From the NCBI RefSeq assembly GCF_030144325.1, contig NZ_CP126307.1:3145001-3209000 (forward strand): a stretch of 64,000 nucleotides of DNA, given 5' to 3'. The DNA is from Bosea vestrisii (GTDB taxonomy: Bacteria; Pseudomonadota; Alphaproteobacteria; Rhizobiales; Beijerinckiaceae). Positions 18,941 to 27,361 of this stretch are shown one piece after another. The position numbers and the translations under genes are program-made. Position 1 is the stretch's first letter. Every line of letters starts with the position of its first letter. The notes under the pieces were generated by a model. The model ran no database searches and was not told the origin of the DNA. It saw only the letters and a program-made list of their open reading frames with translations.

Positions 18941-19683
18941 GCCGGGTTCTCGTCACCGGCGGCGCCAAGGGCGTCGGCGCCGCGATCGTGCGGGCTCTGG
19001 CCGCAGCCGGCCATGATGTCGACTTCACCTACCGCTCTTCCGGCGAGCAGGCGCAGGCTCTCGCCGCCGAGATTATCGCCACCGCGCCGGGCCGCAGCGT
19101 GCGCGCCTTGCCGCTCGACCTCTCCGACAAGGCGGCGCTCGACGGCTTCTGCGAGCAATGCGAGGGCGAAACCTATTTCGGCCTCGTCCACAATGCCGGC
19201 CAGCCCTATGACGCGCTCGCCGCCATGCTGGTGCAGGACAAGGCTGAAGCGGCGATGCAGGTCAACTTCTGGGCCTTCACCCGTCTCGCCAAGAGCCTGA
19301 TGCGCGGCATGATCCGCGCCAAGGCCGGCCGCATCGTCGCGATCGGTTCGGTCGCGGCGCTGCGCGGCAACCCCGGCAACGCCGCCTACGCCGCCTCCAA
19401 GGGCGCGCTGATCTCCTATGCCAAGACGCTCGCGGTCGAGACCGGCAAGCGCGGCGTCACCGTCAACGTGATCGCGCCGGGCTTCGTCGACACCGACATG
19501 ATGGCGCCCTACGCTGCCTATCGCGAGAAGATGGAAGGCCAGATCCCCGCCGGCCGCTTCGCCAAGCCGGAGGAGGTCGCCGGCCTCGCCGCCTTCCTGC
19601 TGAGCCCTCCGGCCGCTTACATCACCGGTGCGGTCCTGCCGATCGACGGTGGAATCACGGCGCAGATGGGCGTGCATCGCTAA
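18937..19683 (+). CDS. FabG-like 3-oxoacyl-ACP reductase (SDR)
   Basis: Short-chain dehydrogenase, 248 residues: nucleotide-binding TGGAKGVG, NAG motif, catalytic Ser (IGSVAA) and YxxxK (YAASK). It would reduce the beta-keto group in each elongation round. It overlaps fabF1XL by four bases (ATGA), so it is part of the operon. The six-gene acpXL cluster described in rhizobia does not usually include a reductase, so this is an addition that would make the elongation cycle more complete. Confidence 0.87.
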   Translation: MSRVLVTGGAKGVGAAIVRALAAAGHDVDFTYRSSGEQAQALAAEIIATAPGRSVRALPLDLSDKAALDGFCEQCEGETYFGLVHNAGQPYDALAAMLVQDKAEAAMQVNFWAFTRLAKSLMRGMIRAKAGRIVAIGSVAALRGNPGNAAYAASKGALISYAKTLAVETGKRGVTVNVIAPGFVDTDMMAPYAAYREKMEGQIPAGRFAKPEEVAGLAAFLLSPPAAYITGAVLPIDGGITAQMGVHR

Positions 19684-19696
19684 CGTTGAGCGCCAA

Positions 19697-19712
19697 CGCT
19701 TCACGTGAAACA
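19697..19712. promoter_or_regulatory. parS-like ParB-binding site (candidate)
   Basis: CGCTTCACGTGAAACA (minus strand TGTTTCACGTGAAGCG) matches the parS consensus at 14 of 16 positions, with the first 13 bases of the minus-strand reading perfect. It lies in the gap between the SDR gene and the toxin-antitoxin pair. Its twin is at 2730-2745. Confidence 0.6.
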
Positions 19713-19755
19713 TGGTAAACGGCCAGCGCTTGGCGAGGAGCCGGAAACCACCTAT

Positions 19756-19778
19756 GTTCACTTCGAACCGGAGTGAAC
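19756..19778. promoter_or_regulatory. Probable operator of the toxin-antitoxin pair
   Basis: GTTCACT (19756-19762) and AGTGAAC (19772-19778) form a perfect 7-bp inverted repeat with a 9-base spacer, ending four bases before the antitoxin ATG. RHH antitoxins commonly bind such sites to repress their own operon. Binding here is inferred. Confidence 0.5.
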
Positions 19779-19782
19779 CATC

Positions 19783-20034
19783 ATGACGGCAGCTTTCACA
19801 ATCCGCCTCGACGACGAGACCCTCGCCAAGCTCGATGCGTTGGCAATTGACACTGACCGGTCGCGCAACTGGCTCGCCGCCAAGGCGATCGAGAACTATA
19901 TCGAACTCAATGCTTGGCAGATCGCGCGGATCAGGGAAGGCATCTCCCAAGCCGATCGCGGTGAATTCGCCACGGAGGCAGAGCTCGATGCCATCGAGAC
20001 GGAACTGCAGGCGCGCATCGATTCGACCAGATGA
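19783..20034 (+). CDS. RHH (CopG/ParD-type) antitoxin
   Basis: 83 residues. The N terminus fits a ribbon-helix-helix: strand FTIRLDDETLAKLD, then helices with RSRNWLAAKAIENYI. The acidic C-terminal half would wrap the toxin. Its stop overlaps the toxin ATG (ATGA), the standard antitoxin-first layout. An inverted repeat sits immediately upstream. The pair is inserted between the SDR gene and adh2XL in the lipid A cluster. Confidence 0.85.
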   Translation: MTAAFTIRLDDETLAKLDALAIDTDRSRNWLAAKAIENYIELNAWQIARIREGISQADRGEFATEAELDAIETELQARIDSTR

Positions 20035-20315
20035 AGCTCGTCTGGACCGCAAGAGCAAAGGCTGACCTTCGCGCTATCGCTCTCTATGTCGCCGACTTCA
20101 GTCCAACGGCAGCGCTCGCCCTCGTCCGCCGACTCCGCTCAGCCGCCGCCCAGTTGGTCGACTACCCGCATAGTGGCCGAGCCGGACGGGTAGAAGAGAC
20201 GCGTGAACTCGTGGTAGCCGGCACCAGCTACATCCTCCCCTATCGCGTCCGAGATGGACGCGTCGAAATCCTCGCTGTCCTGCACGCCTCGCGGCAATGG
20301 CCGGACCAGCTCTGA
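20031..20315 (+). CDS. RelE/ParE family toxin
   Basis: 94 residues of the ParE/RelE fold: N-terminal WTARAKADLRAIALYVAD, central PHSGRAGRVEETRELVV and the C-terminal strand YRVRDGRVEILAVLHASRQW. This pattern is closer to ParE-type toxins (gyrase poisoning) than to RelE mRNA interferases, but target cannot be assigned by sequence. Coupled to the RHH antitoxin by a four-base overlap. It ends 13 bases before adh2XL, so read-through into lipid A genes is plausible. Confidence 0.86.
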   Translation: MKLVWTARAKADLRAIALYVADFSPTAALALVRRLRSAAAQLVDYPHSGRAGRVEETRELVVAGTSYILPYRVRDGRVEILAVLHASRQWPDQL

Positions 20316-20328
20316 AAGACGACGACCC

Positions 20329-21351
20329 ATGCTCTCTCTCCAGCTCCATGGCGACCGCGATCTCCGCCTCGAACAGATCGAGCCGCCGCCGCCGCCGGCT
20401 GCCGGCGAGGTCCAGATCCGCGTGCGCGCCGTCGGGCTGAATTATCTCGACCTCTGGGGCTTCCGCGGCATGGCCTTCGCCAAGCGCAAGATGCCGCAGG
20501 CTGCCGGCGTCGAGGCAGCCGGCGAAGTCGTCGCCGTCGGCGAGGGCGTCTCGCGCTTCCGTGAAGGCGACACGGTGACCATGTATGGCGCCGAGACCTG
20601 CGGCCAGTGCAAGGCCTGCCGTGAGGGCCGCGACAATCTTTGCGAGAACGTCTCCGGCATCATGGGCTTCCACATCGATGGCTTCGCGCGCGAGCTGATC
20701 AACCGGCCCGAGCGCCTGGTGATCAAGGCGCCGAAGGGCGTCTCTTTCGAGGAGGCTGCCTGCGCCCCGATCGGCTTCGGCACGGTTCAGCACATGCTGT
20801 TCGACAATGCCAGGCTCGAACCCGGCGAATCGATCCTCGTCCATGCCGGCGGCTCCGGCATCGGCACGGCCGCGATCAAGATGGCCAAGGCGATCGGCTG
20901 CACCGTCTACACCACGGTCGGTGATGACGAGAAGGGCGCGAAAGCCAAGGAGCTCGGTGCCGATTTCGTCGTCAACTACAAGACCGAGCGCTTCGAGGGC
21001 GAGGTCCGGCGCCTGACCAAGCGCAAGGGCGTCGACGTCGTCTTCGAACATGTCGGCGCCGACACCTGGAACGGCTCGCTGCTCTGCCTGAAGCGCGGCG
21101 GCCGCCTCGTCACCTGCGGCGCGACCTCCGGTCCCTCCGCAACGATCAACCTGATGCAGCTCTTCCAGCAACAATACCGGATCACCGGCTCCTTCGGCTG
21201 CCGAATGGAGAATATCGCGCAGTCACTGGACAAGATGGCGGCCGGCATGAAGCCGGTGATCGATGCAGTCTTCCCGCTCGCCGAATTCGAGCAGGGCCTC
21301 GCCCGAATCGAGGGCCGAAAGGTCTTCGGCAAGGTCATCGTCACGCTCTGA
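20329..21351 (+). CDS. adh2XL: Zinc-containing alcohol dehydrogenase family protein (Adh2XL)
   Basis: Medium-chain dehydrogenase/reductase, 340 residues, the Adh2XL member of the acpXL cluster. The structural-zinc loop CGQCKACREGRDNLC has all four Cys. The NAD(P) site is HAGGSGIGTAA. I chose the ATG at 20329 over an upstream extension that overlaps the toxin gene. It is thought to act in very-long-chain fatty acid maturation, but its exact reaction is not established. Confidence 0.88.
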   Translation: MLSLQLHGDRDLRLEQIEPPPPPAAGEVQIRVRAVGLNYLDLWGFRGMAFAKRKMPQAAGVEAAGEVVAVGEGVSRFREGDTVTMYGAETCGQCKACREGRDNLCENVSGIMGFHIDGFARELINRPERLVIKAPKGVSFEEAACAPIGFGTVQHMLFDNARLEPGESILVHAGGSGIGTAAIKMAKAIGCTVYTTVGDDEKGAKAKELGADFVVNYKTERFEGEVRRLTKRKGVDVVFEHVGADTWNGSLLCLKRGGRLVTCGATSGPSATINLMQLFQQQYRITGSFGCRMENIAQSLDKMAAGMKPVIDAVFPLAEFEQGLARIEGRKVFGKVIVTL

Positions 21352-21413
21352 GCCGGCGTCGATAAGCCGGCGCGACTTGACGTGCCGGCCGCAATCCCGC
21401 AAGTCGCGCCGCA

Positions 21414-22442
21414 ATGGCGAGGTCCGGTCCGGACGTGGCGCCGGCGGACCGGGCTGGGATTTTGAGGCAGCTGAAGCAATTTGCGACGCGCATCGGCGCT
21501 GCGCTGATGATCGGGCTCATCCGCGCGGTCTTCGCCTTCCTGCGTGCGCTCGGGCCGGAAAAGGCCTCTGATCTCGGCGGCTGGCTCTTGCGCAGCGTCA
21601 GCCCGCTGATCCCGGTCAACCGCGTCGCCTATGCCAATATCCGCGCCGCCTTCCCAGGGATCGCCGAGGCCGAGGTTCGCCGCATCGCCCGCGGCGCCTG
21701 GGAGAATCTCGGCCGCACAGTCGCCGAATACGCCCATCTCAAGACTCTGTTCGACTATGATTACCACAACCCCGATCCGAACGGCCGGATCGAGGTCGTC
21801 GGCATCGAGCACTTCATCGCGCTGAAGGACGACGAGAGGCCGGGCCTGATTTTCTCGACCCATCTCGGCAACTGGGAATTGCCGGCCATCTGCGCCGCCA
21901 CCTACGACCTCGACACCACCGCCGTGTTCCGTGCTCCCAACGATCCGGCGATCGCCGCCGTGGTCCACGAGATCCGCTCCGGCGCCATGGGCGGGCTCGC
22001 CGCCGCCAAGCAGGGCGCCGCTTTCGCCATGCAGGGCGTGCTCGAGAATGGCGGCCATCTCGGCATGCTGATCGACCAGCATTTCACCCGCGGCGTGCTC
22101 GTGCCCTTCCTGGGGCGTCCGGCGCTGACCAATCCGATCCTCGGCAAGTTCGCTCGCCGCTTCGAGTGCCCGGTGCACGGCGTGCGCGTCATCCGCCTGC
22201 CCAACCGGCGCTTCCGCATCGAACTGACGCCGCCGCTCGACCTGCCGCGTGACGCCAATGGCGAGATCGACGTCACCGGCGCCATGGCGATGATGACGGC
22301 TGTGGTCGAGGGCTGGGTCCGCGAGCATCCCGAGCAATGGCTCTGGATGCACCGGCGCTGGCGCCCGAACCTGATCGGAGCCGAGGCGCTGGCACGTTTT
22401 CGCGATCAGGCGCCGCAGAAGCCTGTTTTCAAGGCAACGTGA
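21414..22442 (+). CDS. lpxXL: Lipid A very-long-chain acyltransferase LpxXL
   Basis: LpxL/HtrB-family acyltransferase that moves the C28 hydroxyacyl chain from AcpXL to the acyl chain of lipid A. About 342 residues with an N-terminal membrane segment (about 30-50) and the catalytic HxxxxD/E motif as HLGNWE, followed by the typical RAPN and DQHFTRG blocks. The final LPS step encoded here. Start at 21414 is the first ATG; a TTG at about 21462 is a shorter option. Confidence 0.9.
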   Translation: MARSGPDVAPADRAGILRQLKQFATRIGAALMIGLIRAVFAFLRALGPEKASDLGGWLLRSVSPLIPVNRVAYANIRAAFPGIAEAEVRRIARGAWENLGRTVAEYAHLKTLFDYDYHNPDPNGRIEVVGIEHFIALKDDERPGLIFSTHLGNWELPAICAATYDLDTTAVFRAPNDPAIAAVVHEIRSGAMGGLAAAKQGAAFAMQGVLENGGHLGMLIDQHFTRGVLVPFLGRPALTNPILGKFARRFECPVHGVRVIRLPNRRFRIELTPPLDLPRDANGEIDVTGAMAMMTAVVEGWVREHPEQWLWMHRRWRPNLIGAEALARFRDQAPQKPVFKAT

Positions 22443-22511
22443 TTTCCAATTGAGTGGAGAGTAGCGCTTTTGGTAACCGCCTGCTTTTATACAGGCGTCG
22501 AGTTCGAACTG

Positions 22512-23258
22512 ATGGTCCGCCACACCCGCAAGATCGCTGCCGCCGCCCTTCTCCTGCTCGCAGGATTGCCGGTGCATGCCCAGCAGCCTGCGGCCCGGCC
22601 GAAGGCGGTGGTCGAGCTGTTTACCAGCCAGGGCTGCTCGTCCTGCCCGGCCGCGGACGCGCTCTTCGTCGAGCTCGCAAAGGACCCGCGCTTGATCACC
22701 CTCACCTTGCCGGTGACCTATTGGGACTATCTCGGCTGGAAGGACACCCTCGGCCAGGAGGTCTTCGGCAAGCGCCAGAAGCTCTATGCCAAGGCGCGCG
22801 GCGACGGTCAGATCTACACGCCGCAGGCGGTGGTCAACGGCGCCGCCCATATCGTCGGCTCCGACAAGGGCGGCATCGACAAGCTCGTCCAGGAGCAGGG
22901 CAAGGACGGCTTCCCGGTGAAGATCGACCTCGCCGAAACAGACGGCGCGCTACGCGTCGCCTTGGGGGCATCGCCCTATCCGAGCGAGAAGCCGGCGGTG
23001 GTCTGGCTGCTACAGGTCAGCCGCACCGCGAGCGTGCCAATCGAGCGCGGCGAGAACAGCGGCAAGACCGTGACCTATGCGAATGTCGTGCGCGGCATCA
23101 GCCGCATCGGTGAATGGAATGGCGCAGCTGCGACCCTGAGCGTGCCGCTGGAGACTGTCCGCACAGCGAAAGCCGACAGCTACGTTGTGCTGGTCCAGGG
23201 CGACCTCTACGCCCGCCAGAGCGCGATTATAGGCGCCGCGCGCGGTCCGGCGAAGTAA
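22512..23258 (+). CDS. DUF1223 domain-containing exported protein
   Basis: 248 residues with a signal peptide ending VHAQ about residue 23. The mature N terminus shows the DUF1223 hallmark ELFTSQGCSSCPAAD, a thioredoxin-like fold with a CxxC pair, followed by TPQAVVNG. The function of DUF1223 is unknown; a periplasmic thiol or redox role is inference. The start at 22512 gives a clean signal peptide. A nested palindrome follows directly. Confidence 0.85.
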   Translation: MVRHTRKIAAAALLLLAGLPVHAQQPAARPKAVVELFTSQGCSSCPAADALFVELAKDPRLITLTLPVTYWDYLGWKDTLGQEVFGKRQKLYAKARGDGQIYTPQAVVNGAAHIVGSDKGGIDKLVQEQGKDGFPVKIDLAETDGALRVALGASPYPSEKPAVVWLLQVSRTASVPIERGENSGKTVTYANVVRGISRIGEWNGAAATLSVPLETVRTAKADSYVVLVQGDLYARQSAIIGAARGPAK

Positions 23259-23261
23259 GCG

Positions 23262-23328
23262 CTAGAGCCCAAAGTGAGAGAGGGATTCACCGATCAGGTT
23301 GAAACAACCTGATCGGATCCGGCTCTAG
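23262..23328. repeat. Nested palindromic element
   Basis: Outer arms CTAGAGCC (23262-23269) and GGCTCTAG (23321-23328) enclose a perfect 12-bp stem CCGATCAGGTTG/CAACCTGATCGG with loop AAA (23290-23316). This build, an outer AGAGC arm plus an inner palindrome, resembles small dispersed palindromic repeats of Rhizobiales. The right arm contains the TAG stop of the TPM gene on the minus strand. It may also act as a bidirectional transcription stop between convergent genes. Confidence 0.7.
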
Positions 23329-23934
23329 AGAATCACCACCTTGTTCGGCAGCTCGTCGACATCGTCGGCCGCCGGTGGCGCATGTGCGGCGAGCACAGCG
23401 CCGACATCGCGCACCGCCGCGATCAGCCCCTCGCGCAGAGCGCCCTGCGCCGCCGCAGCGAGCAGGGGGTTCGACGATCTTCTGCCAGGCCTCGCCATCG
23501 ACCTTGGCCGAGATTCCAGCATCCGCCACCACCTCGGCATAGCGCTCCTGCACGGCGATGTAGAGCAGAACGCCGGTACGCCCGCGCGTCAGCGTCAACC
23601 CGCGTGCCGTGAACTCGCGCAGCGCCGTCTCATGCGCCTGGCGCCGCTTGACGAAGCCGGGCACGAAACGCCCGCCGCGCCCGTACCATAGCAAGGTCGC
23701 GAGCAGCAGCGCCGCCGCGATCAATTGGGTCAGGAAGATGCTCGCCGCGCTCAGCGTCGTCAGCAGCAGGAACGGCCAGGGCACGAACAGCGAGAGCGCC
23801 AGCGCCAGCACGAGCGGCACCGCGACATAGCTGCCCGCGGCGCGATCGACGACGACGACGATCTCGCCGGAGGTCTGGCGCTCGGCCTCGCGCACGGCCT
23901 CGGCGATGGCGTCGCGATCGTCGGAATCCAGCAT
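23325..23934 (-). pseudogene. Second TPM-domain protein, frameshifted (+1)
   Basis: Membrane protein with a TPM_phosphatase domain start (SGEIVVVVDRAAGSYV), two membrane segments in the middle and the TPM core (GVLLYIAVQERYAEVVAD). After VEP the frame breaks: a run of five C on the coding strand (G at 23465-23469) puts the C terminus out of frame. Removing one base restores PLLAAAAQGALREGL...PNKVVIL, the natural end. Length 610 bases, one more than a multiple of three. It begins one base from the stop of the first TPM gene. Sequencing error or recent decay cannot be distinguished here. Confidence 0.75.
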
Positions 23935-23935
23935 C

Positions 23936-24733
23936 TCACCAATCCCCCGAAGCACCGCCGCCGCCGGACGAGCCGCCACCGCCCGAGAACCCGCCCGAGC
24001 TCGAACCGGATCCCCATCCGCCGGAGGAGGAGCCGCCGCCCCAGCCCGAGCCACCGGACGGCGGCAGGACGATCCAGCGCCCGTCCCGCGTCCGATGCGA
24101 GCGCGAACCGCCAGACGAGCGGCCGAGCTGCCGCATGAAGCTCACGATCAGGATGAACACCATGATCATGACGAAAATCACCGCGGCGGTCTCGATCCAG
24201 GACGATTCGTCGCTGCGGATCTGCGCGCGCCGCTGCCATTCCTCGGCATCGCCAGTCAGGATCGAGAGGATCGCGTCGACGCCGCCTTCGATGCCGCCGG
24301 CGAAATCGCCATTCTTGAACTTGGGCGCGACCGCCGTGGTGATGATCACCTTGGAGAGCGCGTCGGTCAGAGCGCCCTCCAGTCCATAGCCGACCTCGAT
24401 GCGCACCTTGCGCTCGTTCGGCGCGACCAGCAGCAGCAGGCCGTTGTTCTTCGCCTTGTCGCCGAGCTTCCAGGCCCGGAACAAGCCGTTGGCGAACTCT
24501 TCGATCGGATAGCCCTGCAGCGACGGCAACGTCGCGACCACGACCTGGTCGCTGGTCTTCTCCTCATGCGCCTTCAGCTTCTGCTCGATCCGGGCGAAGG
24601 CCTCGGCGTCGAGCAGATTCGAATTATCGACGATGCGGCCGGTAAGCGCCGGATAAGTCGGCTCGGCTGCGGTGGCCAGGAAGGGGAAGACGAAGAAGAG
24701 GAGCAGAATCGCCAGACGACTGAAAAGCGTCAT
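23936..24733 (-). CDS. TPM-domain membrane protein (YgcG-like)
   Basis: About 265 residues: signal peptide (ending ATAAEP), an exported TPM domain (GRIVDNSNLLDAEA ... YGLEGALTDALSK), a membrane helix near residue 185 and a Gly/Ser-rich tail. This layout matches YgcG-like proteins that occur with LemA and may act in envelope stress or protein quality control; function is unsettled. The ATG at 24733 lies in the end of a dispersed repeat and lacks a Shine-Dalgarno. An upstream extension to 24835 would translate the repeat and is unlikely. Confidence 0.83.
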   Translation of the reverse strand: MTLFSRLAILLLFFVFPFLATAAEPTYPALTGRIVDNSNLLDAEAFARIEQKLKAHEEKTSDQVVVATLPSLQGYPIEEFANGLFRAWKLGDKAKNNGLLLLVAPNERKVRIEVGYGLEGALTDALSKVIITTAVAPKFKNGDFAGGIEGGVDAILSILTGDAEEWQRRAQIRSDESSWIETAAVIFVMIMVFILIVSFMRQLGRSSGGSRSHRTRDGRWIVLPPSGGSGWGGGSSSGGWGSGSSSGGFSGGGGSSGGGGASGDW

Positions 24734-24804
24734 GCTCGGGCTTGACCCAAGCATCTCCTGATCGAGAGTCTCGGGTCTGCGCTTCGCTCCGCCCGAGAAT
24801 GACG
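24729..24804. repeat. Composite palindromic repeat, copy A (inverted relative to copy B)
   Basis: Contains ATGCTCGGG...CCCAAGCAT and CTCGGG...CCCGAG half-palindromes. Reverse-complemented, both parts match the element at 27362-27471 with about one mismatch each, including the stretch GAAGCGCAGACCCGAG. It occupies the gap between lemA and the first TPM gene and supplies the TPM start codon. Confidence 0.7.
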
Positions 24805-24849
24805 GCACGTCAGCGGTATCGGCGGACGAGGTCACGCAAGATCACGAGG

Positions 24850-25458
24850 CTAGAACTTCACCGCCGGCGGCCGCTCCGCTCCTGCCGTCGCCGAGAAGCT
24901 CTCCATCGGCTTGGCGCCCCAGAACAGCTTCGCCCAGATCACGCCCGGGAAGGTCCGGATTTCCGTGTTGAAGGCCTGCACCGTCTGGATGTAATCGCGC
25001 CGCGCCACCGCGACGCGGTTCTCGGTGCCTTCGAGTTGCGATTGCAGCGCCAGGAAGTTCTGGTTCGACTTGAGGTCGGGATAGCGCTCGACCGTCACCA
25101 TCAGCCTCCCAAGCGCGCCGCTGAGCTGGTTCTGCGCGTCCTGGTATTCCTTGAACTTCGCGGGATCGGTGATGGTCGAGGCGTCGACCTTGACCTGCGT
25201 CGCCTTGGCGCGCGCCTCGATCACCTGGGTCAGCACCTCGCGCTCCTGCTGGGCATAGCCCCTCACGGTCTCGACCAGGTTCGGGATCAGGTCGGCGCGG
25301 CGCTGATACTGGTTCTGCACCTCGCCCCAGGCCGCCTTGGCCTTCTCCTCCAGCGTCGGCACATTGTTGTAGCCGCACCCCGCCAGCGCGAGGCCGAACA
25401 GCCCGACCAAAAGCATGACGAGGGGCCGGCGAACAACCGGAGACTGCGAGAGCACCAT
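24850..25458 (-). CDS. lemA: LemA family protein
   Basis: 202-residue lipid- or membrane-anchored coiled-helix protein. The N terminus has a lipobox-like LALAGCGYN after a hydrophobic segment, then the LemA signature (RADLIPNLVETVRGYAQQE and FNTEIRTFPGVIWAKLF). The start at 25458 gives a clean signal; a frame extension to 25560 adds unrelated residues. Heads a lemA-TPM-TPM group, a common association. The biochemical role of LemA is unknown. Confidence 0.9.
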   Translation of the reverse strand: MVLSQSPVVRRPLVMLLVGLFGLALAGCGYNNVPTLEEKAKAAWGEVQNQYQRRADLIPNLVETVRGYAQQEREVLTQVIEARAKATQVKVDASTITDPAKFKEYQDAQNQLSGALGRLMVTVERYPDLKSNQNFLALQSQLEGTENRVAVARRDYIQTVQAFNTEIRTFPGVIWAKLFWGAKPMESFSATAGAERPPAVKF

Positions 25459-25598
25459 GACGAACCCCTTCGGCTTGGGCAGAACAAATTGGATGCCGAC
25501 CATAGCTGCGCCGCCCGGCAGATCAAACCAGCGCCACAAGCATGGCGCGCAAGTCCGCAAGCGCGCTAGTCTGCGCAGCCAACGAGGAGGAGTGGACC

Positions 25599-27359
25599 AT
25601 GTCGCTTACATCGTCCGCATTGGGTACCCGCTCGATCATTGCTCTCGGCCTTTGGTTCACCGCAGTGACCGCAGCCCCTGCTCAAACCACGGCGCCAGCG
25701 CCAGAAGCCGCGACCGGCCGGACTGCCAAGACGCTCGGCACCGCCCAGCGCTACATGGCCGCCGCCGCTAACCCGCTCGCCGCCGCGGCCGGGCGCGACA
25801 TCCTGCGTGCCGGCGGCAGTGCCACCGATGCGGCGATCGCAATCCAGCTCGTGCTCAACCTGGTCGAGCCGCAGAGCTCCGGCATCGGCGGCGGCGCCTT
25901 CTTCGTCTACTGGGACGAGGCCGGCCGCAAGCTGACCACGCTCGACGGGCGCGAGACCGCGCCGAAGGCGGCAAAGCCCGAGCGCTTCCTCGGCGCCGAT
26001 GGCAAGCCGATGAAGTTCGTCGATGCCGTGGTCGGCGGCCGCTCGGTCGGCGTACCCGGCACGGTCAGGCTGCTCGAGGCGGCGCATCAGCGCTGGGGCA
26101 AGCTGCCCTGGGCCGAGGTCTTCGCCCCGGCGATCAAGCTGGCGGAAGAGGGCTTCGCGATTTCGCCGCGTCTGGGTGGCCTCCTCGCGCTGGAAAAGAA
26201 CCTCGGCAAGGACGCTCAGGCGGCCGCCTATTTCTACGAAGCCGACGGCAAGCCCAAGGGGGTCGGCACGATCCTGAAGAACCCGGCTTTCGCGGCGACC
26301 TTGCGCGCCATCGCCGGGCGTGGCGCCGACGCCTTCTACGAGGGTGCGATCGCGCAGGACATCGTCGCGACGGTAACCGGTCACAAGGACAATCCCGGCG
26401 ATATGACGCTGGGCGATCTCACCGACTACAAGGTCGAGGAGCGCGCGCCGCTCTGCGGCCGCTATCGCGCCTATACGCTTTGCGGCATGGGCCCGCCGAG
26501 TTCTGGCGCCATCGCCGTGCAGCAGATCCTCGGCGTCCTCGCGACCAGGGACATGGCCCGCCTCGGCGCCGGGGCGGAAGCAGCCCACTGGTTCGCCGAA
26601 GCCGGCAAGCTCGCCTTCGCCGACCGGGCGCTCTATCTCGGCGACCCCGCCTTCGTCAGCGTTCCGGCCCTCGGCCTGATCGACGAGGGCTATATCGGGG
26701 ATCGGGCGAAGCTGGTCAGCCCGGACAAGGCGATGGGCAAGGCCGTCGCCGGCGATCCGCCGAACAAGCGCGCCATGCTGCTCGCGCCCTCCGATGGCAT
26801 CGAGAACGGCACCAGCCACATCTCGGTGATCGACGGCGAGGGCAATGCCGTCTCGATGACGACGACGATCGAAGACGGCTTCGGCTCGCGCCTGATGACC
26901 AAGGGCGGCTTCCTGCTCAACAACGAATTGACCGATTTCTCCTTCGCGCCGTCGGAAGACGGCAAGCCGGTCGCCAACCGGGTCGAGCCCGGCAAGCGCC
27001 CGCGCTCCTCGATGGCGCCGACCATCGTCTTCGATGCCTTCGGCCGGCTATATGCCGTCACCGGCTCGCCCGGCGGTAGCCAGATCATCGGCTATGTCGC
27101 CAAGACGCTGGTCGCGCTGCTCGACTGGAAGATGGACCCGCAGCGCGCTGTCGACCTCGCCAATTTCGGCAACCGCAACGGCCCGACCGAACTCGAGAAG
27201 AACAGCGAGGCCGAGGCCTGGAAGACCGCGCTGGAGGCCAAGGGCCACGATATCCGCCTCATCGAGATGACCTCGGGTATCCAGGCCATCGTCAAGACGC
27301 CGGAAGGCTATCTCGGCGGCGCGGACGGAAGGCGTGAGGGCGTCGCGATCGGGGATTGA
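25599..27359 (+). CDS. ggt: Gamma-glutamyltransferase
   Basis: Periplasmic Ntn-hydrolase precursor that cleaves glutathione and transfers the gamma-glutamyl group. 586 residues with a signal peptide ending PAQ near residue 28. The self-cleavage/nucleophile Thr is in NGTSHISVID, and the substrate-binding GSPGGSQIIG motif is present near the end. GAGGAGG lies ten bases before the ATG at 25599. Divergent from lemA. Confidence 0.93.
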   Translation: MSLTSSALGTRSIIALGLWFTAVTAAPAQTTAPAPEAATGRTAKTLGTAQRYMAAAANPLAAAAGRDILRAGGSATDAAIAIQLVLNLVEPQSSGIGGGAFFVYWDEAGRKLTTLDGRETAPKAAKPERFLGADGKPMKFVDAVVGGRSVGVPGTVRLLEAAHQRWGKLPWAEVFAPAIKLAEEGFAISPRLGGLLALEKNLGKDAQAAAYFYEADGKPKGVGTILKNPAFAATLRAIAGRGADAFYEGAIAQDIVATVTGHKDNPGDMTLGDLTDYKVEERAPLCGRYRAYTLCGMGPPSSGAIAVQQILGVLATRDMARLGAGAEAAHWFAEAGKLAFADRALYLGDPAFVSVPALGLIDEGYIGDRAKLVSPDKAMGKAVAGDPPNKRAMLLAPSDGIENGTSHISVIDGEGNAVSMTTTIEDGFGSRLMTKGGFLLNNELTDFSFAPSEDGKPVANRVEPGKRPRSSMAPTIVFDAFGRLYAVTGSPGGSQIIGYVAKTLVALLDWKMDPQRAVDLANFGNRNGPTELEKNSEAEAWKTALEAKGHDIRLIEMTSGIQAIVKTPEGYLGGADGRREGVAIGD

Positions 27360-27361
27360 CG

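Noticed and set aside
24733..24835. N-terminal extension of the first TPM protein
   Set aside because: The added residues are translated from a dispersed palindromic repeat and hide a good signal peptide.
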